Source: Dokdonella_A sp014338185 (lineage in GTDB: Bacteria > Pseudomonadota > Gammaproteobacteria > Xanthomonadales > Rhodanobacteraceae). From it: a stretch of 64,000 nucleotides of DNA. Positions 42,818-52,549 of this stretch are shown in pieces. The stretch lies in the NCBI GenBank assembly GCA_030263295.1, contig SZOS01000012.1, positions 1 through 64,000 of the forward strand, read 5' to 3'. The position numbers and the translations under genes were made by a program. Position 1 is the first letter of the stretch, and each line of letters begins with the position of its first letter. Under the pieces are notes generated by a model. The model was not told the DNA's origin, did no database searches, and worked only from the letters and a program-made list of their open reading frames with translations.

Positions 42818-43804
42818 TCAGTGATTGCCCAACAGGGCTTCCACGCCCGCGCGCTCTTCCCGCAGTTCCTTGTCGGTCGCATCCATGCGCTCACGCGAAA
42901 ACGCATTGATTTCAAGCCCCTGCACGATCGAGTACACGCCATCGCGCACGCTCACCGGATAGCCGTAGATCACCCCGGGGGCGATGCCGTAGCTGCCGTC
43001 GGATGGCACCGCCATCGACACCCAGTCACCGGGCGCCGTGCCCAGGGCCCAGGTGCGCATGTGGTCGATCGCGGCGGCTGCGGCCGAGGCTGCGCTGGAG
43101 GCGCCACGCGCCTTGATGATCGCGGCGCCGCGCTGCTGCACGGTCGGGATGAAGCTGTCGCGATACCAGTCCGCGTCCACGCACTCGAGCGCTGGCTTGC
43201 CGTCGATGGTCGCGTGATGGATGTCCGGGTACTGGGTCGAGCTGTGGTTGCCCCAGATCGTCACGCGCTTGACCTGGGTGGTGTGGGTGCCGGTCTTCTC
43301 GGCAAGCTGGCTCAGCGCACGATTGTGGTCCAGGCGCACCATCGCGGTGAACTGGCGTGGATCCAGGTCAGGTGCGTTGCGCTGCGCGATCAGCGCGTTG
43401 GTATTGGCGGGGTTGCCGACCACGAGCACACGCACGCCGCGGCTGGCGTGGGCATTGAGCGCCTGGCCCTGCGGGCCAAAGATCGCGCCGTTGGCCTCGA
43501 GCAGATCCTTGCGCTCCATGCCCGGTCCGCGCGGGCGCGCGCCGACCAGCAGCGCATAGTCGACATCCTTGAATGCGACGTTGGCGTCATCGGTCGCCAC
43601 CACGCCAGCCAGGGTCGGGAACGCGCAGTCGTTGAGCTCCATCACCACGCCCTGCAGCGCAGGCAGGGCCGGGGTGATCTCCAGCAGGTGCAGGATCACG
43701 GGCTGGTCGGGACCGAGCATGTCGCCGGCAGCGATACGGAACAGCAGGGCGTAGCCAATATGGCCGGCGGCGCCGGTGACTGCGACACGGACTGGAGCTT
43801 TCAT
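42818..43804 (-). CDS. mdh: Malate dehydrogenase
   Basis: 328 residues, close to the family (about 327). The NAD-binding AVTGAAGHIGYALLFRIA (about 8-25), the arginine-rich GARPRGPGMERKDLL mobile loop (about 88-102), NPANTNALI and the catalytic IWGNHSSTQYPD region (about 194-205) identify the proteobacterial malate dehydrogenase type. It oxidises malate to oxaloacetate, the PrpC and citrate-synthase substrate. Followed by a signalling gene on the same strand. Confidence 0.97.
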   Translation of the reverse strand: MKAPVRVAVTGAAGHIGYALLFRIAAGDMLGPDQPVILHLLEITPALPALQGVVMELNDCAFPTLAGVVATDDANVAFKDVDYALLVGARPRGPGMERKDLLEANGAIFGPQGQALNAHASRGVRVLVVGNPANTNALIAQRNAPDLDPRQFTAMVRLDHNRALSQLAEKTGTHTTQVKRVTIWGNHSSTQYPDIHHATIDGKPALECVDADWYRDSFIPTVQQRGAAIIKARGASSAASAAAAAIDHMRTWALGTAPGDWVSMAVPSDGSYGIAPGVIYGYPVSVRDGVYSIVQGLEINAFSRERMDATDKELREERAGVEALLGNH

Positions 43805-43896
43805 CGGAAACCCTCGACAGCAAATGGATGGAACGGTGGACGGCGCCGACCCGCAGGCGCGCGATCACCGCGATCGCGACGCCTGCGCGACACCGC

Positions 43897-45096
43897 TCAG
43901 TGGGTCAGCTCGGCGAAGAACTCGCCAATGCGCTGCATGCCGGGCTGCAACTGCGCGGCCGGGCAGGTGTAGGAAATGCGCAGGGCGTTGGGGTCACCGA
44001 ACGCGGAACCCGGCACGCAGGCCACGCCCTTGGCGTCGAGCAGCAGGTTGCAGAAGTCGACGTCGCTGTCGATGCGCTTGCCGCCATGGCTCTTGCCGAA
44101 TGCGCATGATACGTCGGGGAACACGTAGAACGCGCCCTGCGGCATCGGGCAATGCACGCCCGGGATCGCACGCAGCGCCGCCACCACCTGGTCACGGCGG
44201 GCCTGGAAGTCGGCGCACTTGTGGGTTGGCACGTCCTGCGGGCCGTCCAGCGCCGCCACCGCGGCCGCGGTGACGATCTCGGGCAGGTTGGTGATGTGGT
44301 TGGAGTTGAGCGTGGTGAAGGCCTGCGCCACCGACTCGGGCGCCGCGATGAACCCGGCGCGCCAGCCCGGCATGCCGTAGGTCTTGGACAGCGAGTCGAC
44401 CTGGATCGTGCGCTCGCGCAGCTCGGGTCGCGCGTTGACGAAATTGTGGTAACCGACGCCGTCGAACACCATGCGGTTGTAGATGTCGTCGCAGATGATC
44501 CATACGTCCGGGTGCCTGACCAGCACCTCGGCGAGCGCGGCGATCTCCTCGCGCGTGTACACCATGCCGGTCGGGTTGCACGGATTGTTGAACAGGAACA
44601 CCTTCACGCCCGCGAGCGCGGCATCGAGCTGGGCCGGCGTGAGCTTGTAGTCCTGGCTGGCCGGGCACGGCATCAGGCGCATCTTCGCGTCGACGATCTC
44701 GGCCAGGTCGACATAGGTGGTCCAGTACGGCACCGCGAACGCGATCGTGTCGCCCGGATCGAGCAGGGCCTCGGCCAGGTTGTACAGCACATGCTTGGCA
44801 CCGATGCCCACCGCCACGTGCTTGCGCGTGTAACCGTCCAGGCCACTGCCGTGCAGGTGCTTGATGAACGCATCCAGCAGCACGTCGGCACCACGGTTGG
44901 AGCCGTACTGGCCGCTGTCCTTGGCCAGCGCCTCGCGCGCCGCCGCGTAGACGTGCTCACCCGGCAGGAAGTTGGGCACCCCGATCGAGAAACTGATGAT
45001 GTCGCGACCGGCGGCCTTGAGCGCCTTGGCCTTCTCGGCCACTGCCATGATCGCACTGGGTTTGGCGCGCCCCATGCGCGCGGCAAGCTTGGGCAT
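43897..45096 (-). CDS. aspC: Aspartate aminotransferase
   Basis: 399 residues, PLP fold type I. The Schiff-base Lys238 lies in QVDSLSKTYGMPGWRAGF; NNPCNPTGMVYTREE (about 170-184) and IICDDIYNRMVF (about 200-211) are the substrate and PLP-phenol loops. Aspartate and glutamate exchange oxaloacetate and 2-oxoglutarate, matching the neighbouring malate dehydrogenase. Close relatives also act on other amino acids. It starts 92 bases before mdh on the same strand and may share its transcript. Confidence 0.88.
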   Translation of the reverse strand: MPKLAARMGRAKPSAIMAVAEKAKALKAAGRDIISFSIGVPNFLPGEHVYAAAREALAKDSGQYGSNRGADVLLDAFIKHLHGSGLDGYTRKHVAVGIGAKHVLYNLAEALLDPGDTIAFAVPYWTTYVDLAEIVDAKMRLMPCPASQDYKLTPAQLDAALAGVKVFLFNNPCNPTGMVYTREEIAALAEVLVRHPDVWIICDDIYNRMVFDGVGYHNFVNARPELRERTIQVDSLSKTYGMPGWRAGFIAAPESVAQAFTTLNSNHITNLPEIVTAAAVAALDGPQDVPTHKCADFQARRDQVVAALRAIPGVHCPMPQGAFYVFPDVSCAFGKSHGGKRIDSDVDFCNLLLDAKGVACVPGSAFGDPNALRISYTCPAAQLQPGMQRIGEFFAELTH

Positions 45097-45141
45097 GACG
45101 AACCTGCTCGATGACGGAAATACTGCGCTGTGCAGCCGCCA

Positions 45142-45147
45142 ATTCTA
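45142..45147 (-). promoter_or_regulatory. -10 element of the aspC promoter
   Basis: TAGAAT on the minus strand, 45 bases before the aspC ATG. The -35 region is GC-rich and not convincing. It lies 33 bases beyond the aldehyde dehydrogenase stop codon. Confidence 0.4.
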
Positions 45148-45179
45148 GCACGCACGCCACGCGCGACTGCGGCCGCGCC

Positions 45180-46628
45180 TTATGAAATCCGCGCCAGCAG
45201 CTTGAGCATCTTCTCGGTGAAGGGCCGATACGGCGGGTACAGCAGACTCACGCCCGACCAGCGCGACTGGATGAACACGGGCTTTTCCTTGGAGAACTGG
45301 CGAAAGCCGAACTCACCATGGTAGTGCCCCTGTCCCGACGGCCCCACGCCCCCGAAGGGCAGGCTCTCCTGGGCGATGTGCAGCAAGGTGTCGTTGATGG
45401 TCACGCCGCCGGCGATGGTGCCGGTGAGCACGCGCTCGCGCGCCGCGCGATCGCTGCCGAACCAATACAGCGCCAGCGGCCGCTCGCGCGCGTTGACGTA
45501 GTCCAGTGCATCGCGCTCGCTGTCGACCGCGACGATCGGCAGCAGCGGGCCGAAGATCTCCTCCTGCATCACCCGCATCGAGTCGTCGACATCGAGCAAC
45601 AGCGTCGGCGCGAGCTTGCGCGTGCCCGCCGCCTCGCCCGCTGGCGCCAGCTCGATCACCTGCGCGCCACGCGCGCGCGCATCGGCGAGCAGATCCCGCA
45701 GGCGCTGCCAGTGCCGCTCGCTGATGATGCTGGTGTAGTCGGGATTGTCGTGGATGGTCGGATACAGGCGTGCCACCGCCCTGCGCAGGTGGTCGACCAG
45801 GTCCGCGCGCAGCGCGCGCGGCACCAGCACGTAGTCGGGCGCGATGCAGGTCTGGCCCGCATTGAGCAGCTTGCCGAAGGCGATGCGCGGCGCGACCCTG
45901 GCAAGGTCGGCGGAGGCGTCGATGAGCGCGGGCGACTTGCCGCCCAGTTCGAGCGTGACCGGGGTGAGGTTGTTCGCGGCCGCCTGCGCGACGCTGCGCC
46001 CCACCGCAGTCGAACCGGTGAATACGAGATGGTCGAATGGCAAGGCCGCAAACGCCTTGCCGACTTCGGCATCCCCGATCACCACCGCGATTTCGTCGGC
46101 ACCAAACTGCGCCGCGATGCGCTGTGCCAGCGCCTGCGAGAAACGTGGCGTGAGCTCGGACGGCTTGAGCAGCGCGCGGTTGCCCGCGGCGAGCACGCCC
46201 ACCAGTGGCGCCAGTGCCAGCTGCAACGGGTAGTTCCACGGGCTGATGATGCCAATCACGCCCAGCGGCTGGCGGTACAGGCGCGAGCGGCCGGGCCAGT
46301 AGATCGGCGAGGTTGGCACGCGCCGTGGCTTCATCCAGCGCCGCAGGTGCGAACGCGCGTGCCGCAGTGCGCTGCGCGTGAAGATCGCCTCCGCCAGCAC
46401 CGTCTCGACCCGTGAGCGGCAGCCGAAATCCTGCGCGATGCAGGCCGCGAACTCGCGTTCGGCATCGGCATCGAGCAGGCGCTCCAGCCGCGCCAGGCGG
46501 TCGAGCCGCAGTTCCCGCGACGGACACATGTCCTGCGCGAAGGCCTGCTGCTGGGCACGCAGCAGTGCCGGCAGGTCCGGCGCTGCGAGCGTGATCGATG
46601 CGTCCTGGAGTGGAACGGCTGCGGCCAC
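45180..46628 (-). CDS. Coniferyl-aldehyde-dehydrogenase-type NAD(P) aldehyde dehydrogenase
   Basis: 482 residues, GTG start. The catalytic Glu227 lies in VTLELGGKSP and the nucleophile Cys261 in NAGQTCIAPDYV; cofactor contacts include ISPWNYPLQL (about 128-137) and VFTGSTAVGRSV (about 202-213). The short N-terminus and C-terminal RPFTEKMLKLLARIS membrane-type tail place it with coniferyl aldehyde or fatty aldehyde dehydrogenases. It is divergent from a TetR regulator and shares an operator with it, so its expression is probably controlled by an aldehyde or related ligand. Confidence 0.88.
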   Translation of the reverse strand: MAAAVPLQDASITLAAPDLPALLRAQQQAFAQDMCPSRELRLDRLARLERLLDADAEREFAACIAQDFGCRSRVETVLAEAIFTRSALRHARSHLRRWMKPRRVPTSPIYWPGRSRLYRQPLGVIGIISPWNYPLQLALAPLVGVLAAGNRALLKPSELTPRFSQALAQRIAAQFGADEIAVVIGDAEVGKAFAALPFDHLVFTGSTAVGRSVAQAAANNLTPVTLELGGKSPALIDASADLARVAPRIAFGKLLNAGQTCIAPDYVLVPRALRADLVDHLRRAVARLYPTIHDNPDYTSIISERHWQRLRDLLADARARGAQVIELAPAGEAAGTRKLAPTLLLDVDDSMRVMQEEIFGPLLPIVAVDSERDALDYVNARERPLALYWFGSDRAARERVLTGTIAGGVTINDTLLHIAQESLPFGGVGPSGQGHYHGEFGFRQFSKEKPVFIQSRWSGVSLLYPPYRPFTEKMLKLLARIS

Positions 46629-46654
46629 GGCGATACTCCCGGTAGACGCGCGTC

Positions 46655-46700
46655 ACCCTACCGCGCAATGTTGACGCTGTCAACATCATCCGGCTAGGCT
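46655..46700. promoter_or_regulatory. Divergent promoter with shared TetR operator
   Basis: A perfect palindrome of two 8-base arms and a 3-base centre (46668-46686) contains both -35 boxes. Plus strand: TTGACG at 46671-46676 and TAGGCT at 46695-46700 (18-base spacer), for the TetR gene. Minus strand: TTGACA at 46678-46683 and TAGGGT at 46655-46660 (17-base spacer), for the aldehyde dehydrogenase. A repressor on this site would shut both promoters, which is the expected control by the adjacent TetR protein. Confidence 0.75.
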
Positions 46701-46706
46701 ATGCCC

Positions 46707-47321
46707 ATGGACTTCCGCTCGCGCCCGCGCCACCGCAATGCCGGCAGCTACCACCACGGCGAACTGCGCCAGGCGCTGCTCGCCGCCGCGGCCGAACTGC
46801 TGGCCGGCGGCGGCAGCGATGCGGTGGGCATGCGCGAGATCGCGCGCCGCGCGAGTGTCTCGCATGCCGCGCCCTACCGCCACTATGCCAACCGCGAGGC
46901 CCTGCTGGCCGATCTGGCGGCGATCGGCTTCGAACAGCTGGCGGCGCGTTTTGCGGGGTTGCCGGCCGCAACCACTCCGGAGCGGCGTCTGGTGGAGATG
47001 GCACGCAGCTATGTGGACTTCGCACGCGAACAGCCGCAGCTGTGGCGGCTCATGTTCGGCAATACGCTGGACAAGACCCAGCACCCGGCCCTGCTCGATG
47101 CCTCGCGCCTCGTGCTCGCCAACTTGCGCGCCACGGTGGAGGCGCTCGGCGTGCCGGCGCCGGCCACGCACCAGACCCTTGCGGCGTGGGCCTTCGCGCA
47201 CGGTGTCGCACGCCTGGTCCTCGACCAGCGGCTCGACGCCCACCTGGATGCGCCACTCGATGCCGACGCGCTGGTGCAGGAGGCCGCGTGGATCTTCCTG
47301 CGCGGCCTGCGCCACACGTGA
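46707..47321 (+). CDS. TetR-family transcriptional regulator
   Basis: 204 residues from the second ATG (46707); the first ATG at 46701 directly abuts the -10 box and would lie upstream of the expected transcript start. The N-terminal helix-turn-helix VGMREIARRASVSHAAPYRHYANREALLADL (about 40-70) is typical of TetR, followed by a ligand-binding C-terminal domain with a WRLMFGN segment typical of the WHG-type C-terminal domain. It probably represses the divergent aldehyde dehydrogenase and itself through the 46668-46686 palindrome. Confidence 0.87.
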   Translation: MDFRSRPRHRNAGSYHHGELRQALLAAAAELLAGGGSDAVGMREIARRASVSHAAPYRHYANREALLADLAAIGFEQLAARFAGLPAATTPERRLVEMARSYVDFAREQPQLWRLMFGNTLDKTQHPALLDASRLVLANLRATVEALGVPAPATHQTLAAWAFAHGVARLVLDQRLDAHLDAPLDADALVQEAAWIFLRGLRHT

Positions 47322-47391
47322 CCAATCGTCACAACCGGCGCATCATCGGCGGCGCTACAGTCGCGACTTCACCCACGCCTGTGGAGGTTGC

Positions 47392-47652
47392 ATGTCCTGG
47401 TTATGGATGTTCCTGGTCGGCCTCGTGGTCGGCCTTGTCGCCAAGTTCCTCATGCCGGGCAAGGACCCGGGCGGCTTCATCATCACCGCACTGCTCGGCG
47501 TCGCCGGCATGTTCGTGGGCGGCTTTCTCAGCGGCCTGGTGTTCGGTGGCAACCCGGTGGGCGGCCAGATCCAGCCATCGGGCTTCATCGGCGGCGTGAT
47601 CGGTGCGCTGATCCTGCTGGCGGTGTACCGCATGGTGCAGCGACGCGCGTGA
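47392..47652 (+). CDS. GlsB/YeaQ/YmgE family membrane protein
   Basis: 86 residues, three hydrophobic segments: MSWLWMFLVGLVVGLVAKFLMPGKDPGG, FIITALLGVAGMFVGGFLSGL and a final GFIGGVIGALILLAVYRMV. This is the small stress-associated transmembrane family (formerly transglycosylase-associated). No enzymatic function is established. A strong GGAGG ribosome site lies 6 bases before the ATG at 47392. Followed by a terminator hairpin. Confidence 0.9.
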   Translation: MSWLWMFLVGLVVGLVAKFLMPGKDPGGFIITALLGVAGMFVGGFLSGLVFGGNPVGGQIQPSGFIGGVIGALILLAVYRMVQRRA

Positions 47653-47658
47653 TCGATG

Positions 47659-47686
47659 GCGGCGCTGCGCGTCTGCGCAGCGCCGC
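47659..47686. terminator. Bidirectional terminator hairpin between GlsB-type gene and cyclophilin
   Basis: A perfect 12-base-pair stem (47659-47670 with 47675-47686) and a GTCT loop, between two convergent genes. No T-tract. Confidence 0.6.
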
Positions 47687-47696
47687 ATCGGCCGCC

Positions 47697-48224
47697 TCAG
47701 CGGGCCTTGAAACCGGCCGCGTCGAGCGCGGCATTCCATTGCTCCACACGCGGCTGCTGCGCCGCCAGCAGCGCATCGGCATCGCCGTCGATGCGGATCG
47801 ACTCGATGGTGTCGCCGCCACGGATCTGGTCCACCACGGCCTTGTCGCTCGCGTCGACCACCGCGCCAAACACGGTGTGCTTGCCGTCGAGCCACGGCGT
47901 GGCCACGTGGGTGATGAAGAACTGGCTGCCGTTGGTGCGCGGCCCCGCGTTGGCCATCGACAGCACACCGCCACGATCGTGCTTGAGGTCGGGCCGGGTC
48001 TCGTCTTCGAACTTGTAGCCGGGCCCGCCGGTGCCGCTGCCGTGCGGGCAGCCCCCCTGGATCATGAAGTCGGGGATCACGCGATGGAAATTGAGCCCGT
48101 CGTAGTAGCCGCGGCGCGCGAGATTGACGAAGCTGGCGACCGTGACCGGCGTCTGCTGCGCATGCAGGCGCACGCGGATCAGGCCCTTCGAGGTCTGGAT
48201 GTTGGCGATCAGGTCGTTGCTCAT
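47697..48224 (-). CDS. Peptidyl-prolyl cis-trans isomerase, cyclophilin type
   Basis: 175 residues without a signal peptide, so a cytosolic PpiB-like enzyme. Conserved active-site segments NFHRVIPDFMIQGGCPHGSGTGGPGYKF (about 45-72), SMANAGPRTNGSQFFITHVATPWLDGKHTVFG (about 92-123). The C-terminus has an extra helical tail of about 20 residues beyond the usual ending. The start at 48224 (MSNDLIANIQTSKGLI) is the family start. Confidence 0.94.
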   Translation of the reverse strand: MSNDLIANIQTSKGLIRVRLHAQQTPVTVASFVNLARRGYYDGLNFHRVIPDFMIQGGCPHGSGTGGPGYKFEDETRPDLKHDRGGVLSMANAGPRTNGSQFFITHVATPWLDGKHTVFGAVVDASDKAVVDQIRGGDTIESIRIDGDADALLAAQQPRVEQWNAALDAAGFKAR

Positions 48225-48383
48225 GGTGGGGATTCCCGCAGGTAAAGAACACGCATGATACCCGAGCCACCTGTGCGACCCGGGTGCCGGCCACGGCTCG
48301 CCAGCGCAACCCGCGCCCCGCGCCACTGAACCGCACGTGTGCGGGGGTTGGCGTGGCGTGCTGCGGCGCGGCAGCGCAGGCCG

Positions 48384-48389
48384 TATAAT
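48384..48389 (+). promoter_or_regulatory. -10 element of the typA promoter
   Basis: A consensus TATAAT, unusual in this GC-rich window. It lies 52 bases before the typA ATG. The -35 region is GC-rich. Initiation is expected near 48396. Confidence 0.6.
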
Positions 48390-48441
48390 CGCCGGCTTCC
48401 CTTTCCATCCAGGCGGGCCTTCACGGGCGCCGCCCATTCGC

Positions 48442-50274
<1,833 letters not shown>

Positions 50275-50363
50275 GCCGCGGCGGCAAGCATGCCGCGCAG
50301 AACTGCCCCCCCGCGTCCGTGCGGGTGGCTGAAAAATGTGATAAACGGACACGCAAGTCGCGC

Positions 50364-50381
50364 GGCTGCGATCCCGCAGCC
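50364..50381 (+). terminator. Hairpin after typA
   Basis: A perfect 7-base-pair stem with an ATCC loop, about 90 bases beyond the typA stop. A weaker 5-base stem lies nearer the stop. No T-tract, so it is only a candidate terminator. The rest of the 145-base gap shows no gene. Confidence 0.35.
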
Positions 50382-50419
50382 ACGCACGCTGACAGGCGGG
50401 CACTGACGGGCGGTCCCTG

Positions 50420-52513
50420 ATGAAGCGTCACGACGGGCCAAAGGCGGACGAGCGATCGGCAAGGCCCACCGCGCCCTGCCCCGCGCCCATGCCCGTGACG
50501 GATCCGCAGCAGCCGGTCGCGCTGCTACGGCTGGATGCGGCCATGGTCCAGCAGCTGTCCCGCCTGCAGACGCCGATCTGGGTTTTTGACATCGACCACT
50601 CGCGCGTGCACTGGGCCAATGACGCGGCGCTGGAGGTCTGGCGTTCCCCGCACCTCGACGAGCTTCTGGCGCGGGACATGGGCAGTGACATGTCCGAATC
50701 GGTGGCACGCCGCCTGCGCCAGTACCAGCTCGACTTCGAGCGCCACGATGCGCGTTTCAGTGAACTGTGGACCCTGTACCCGAAGGGCGTGCCGCGCACG
50801 GTGCGCGTGATGTTCAGCGGCGTGCGCCTGGCCGATGGGCGCATCGCGATGCTGTGCGAGGCGATCGGTGAGCAACACGCCGATCCGGAGACGCTGCGCA
50901 GTGCCGAGGCGCTGTTGCACACGCCGGTCATGATCACGCTGTTCGACGAATCGGGGCGCGCGCTGTACCGCAATCCCGCCGCGCGCAGCAGCGTGGCCAA
51001 TCCCCTCAACGGCCTGTGGCAGCATTTCGTCGATCCGGCCGAGACCGACCAGATGCTCGCCGACCTGCGCCAGCAAGGTTCGGTGTTGCAGGTGTCACGC
51101 GTGAACACCGCCGATGGCATGCGTTGGCACCGCGTGTCGGCGCGGCGTTGCCAGGACGCGGTGACCGGCCAGCAGGCGTGGCTGTGCAGCGAAGTCGACA
51201 TCAGCGACCTCAAGCAGGTCGAGGCGCGCGCGCAGTTCCTCGCGATGCACGACTCGCTCACCGGTCTGCCCAACCGCCACTTCGTCAATGACGCGTTCCA
51301 GCAGCGCCTCGACCAGTTGCTGCCGGTCGGACAACCGGCGGTGCTCATGTTCATCGATCTCGACAACTTCAAGCAGATCAATGATTCGCTCGGCCACGCC
51401 ACGGGCGACCAGTTGCTGCGCACGATGGCGGCGCGGCTGGAGCAGGCCATGCATGGCAACGACCTGGTCGCGCGCCTGGGTGGCGACGAGTTCCTGATCT
51501 TCACCACCGCCGACGGCGCCGACGCGGCCGTGCGCGAACTTGGCCAGCGACTGCTGGCAACGTTGTCGCAACCGGTCCGGCTCGGCCATCACGAACTGTC
51601 GGTCACCGCATCGATGGGCGTGGCCCGTTTCCCCAAGGACGGCAACGACCTGGGCACGCTCATGCGCCAGGCCGACCTGGCGATGTACGGGGCCAAGGAT
51701 GCCGGGCGCAACCGGCTCGAGTTCTTTTCCGAAGCGATGCTGGCCAAGGCCCAGAGCCGCTTGGGCTTGGAAATCGAGCTGCGGCGCGCGCTGGCACGGC
51801 GCGAGTTCGTGTTGCATTACCAACCGCGCTGCCACATCGGCAGCGGCCGCATCGTCGGCGCCGAGGCTCTGGTGCGCTGGGACCATCCGCAGCGCGGCCT
51901 GGTCCCGCCCGGGGAGTTCATTCCGCTGTGCGAGGAAACCGGCCTCATCGTCGCGCTCGGTGAACAGGTGCTGGAGCAGGCCACGATCCAGCTCGAGCGC
52001 TGGCAACGCACGGGCGTGCTGCATTCGATCGCAGTCAACCTGTCACCGCGCCAGTTCGGCAGCGTCTCGCTGCTGGCCAGCCTGCGCCGGATCATCGACG
52101 CCAGCGGCTGCGATGCGCGCGGGCTGGAGCTGGAAATCACCGAATCGGTGTTGCTGGGCAACGACGAGACCACGCAGGCGCTGTTGCACGGCCTGCGCGA
52201 ACTGGGTTGCGGCGTCATCGTCGACGACTTCGGTACCGGTTATTCCAACCTCGCCTGCCTGCAGCGCCTGCCGCTGAACAGCCTAAAGATCGACCGCTCG
52301 TTCATCAGCGCGACGCAGCCTTCCCGCCCGCTCGCGGAAGTCATCATCGCGCTCGGCCACACGCTCGGGCTGCGCGTGGTGGCAGAAGGCGTGGAGACGC
52401 AGGAGCAACTGGATTGGCTGCGCCACACCGACTGCGACGAGTTCCAGGGCTTCCTGTACTCGGCGGCGGTGCCCGCCGATGCGTTCGAGGCCTTGGTCAC
52501 GGGCCCGCGCTGA
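50420..52513 (+). CDS. PAS-PAS-GGDEF-EAL cyclic-di-GMP signalling protein
   Basis: 697 residues, no membrane segment. PAS 1 about 45-150, PAS 2 about 160-265, GGDEF about 275-435, EAL about 450-695. The cyclase motif RLGGDEF (354-358) is intact, without a clear upstream RxxD inhibitory site. The EAL domain has AEALVRW (481-487) and VDDFGTGYSNL (about 601-611), so both activities are possible. The ligand of the PAS domains is unknown. It is convergent with the DAHP synthase gene, with 36 bases between their stops. Confidence 0.92.
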   Translation: MKRHDGPKADERSARPTAPCPAPMPVTDPQQPVALLRLDAAMVQQLSRLQTPIWVFDIDHSRVHWANDAALEVWRSPHLDELLARDMGSDMSESVARRLRQYQLDFERHDARFSELWTLYPKGVPRTVRVMFSGVRLADGRIAMLCEAIGEQHADPETLRSAEALLHTPVMITLFDESGRALYRNPAARSSVANPLNGLWQHFVDPAETDQMLADLRQQGSVLQVSRVNTADGMRWHRVSARRCQDAVTGQQAWLCSEVDISDLKQVEARAQFLAMHDSLTGLPNRHFVNDAFQQRLDQLLPVGQPAVLMFIDLDNFKQINDSLGHATGDQLLRTMAARLEQAMHGNDLVARLGGDEFLIFTTADGADAAVRELGQRLLATLSQPVRLGHHELSVTASMGVARFPKDGNDLGTLMRQADLAMYGAKDAGRNRLEFFSEAMLAKAQSRLGLEIELRRALARREFVLHYQPRCHIGSGRIVGAEALVRWDHPQRGLVPPGEFIPLCEETGLIVALGEQVLEQATIQLERWQRTGVLHSIAVNLSPRQFGSVSLLASLRRIIDASGCDARGLELEITESVLLGNDETTQALLHGLRELGCGVIVDDFGTGYSNLACLQRLPLNSLKIDRSFISATQPSRPLAEVIIALGHTLGLRVVAEGVETQEQLDWLRHTDCDEFQGFLYSAAVPADAFEALVTGPR

Positions 52514-52549
52514 AGCGGGTCATCGACAGCGCGGACTTTCGCGCGGCGT

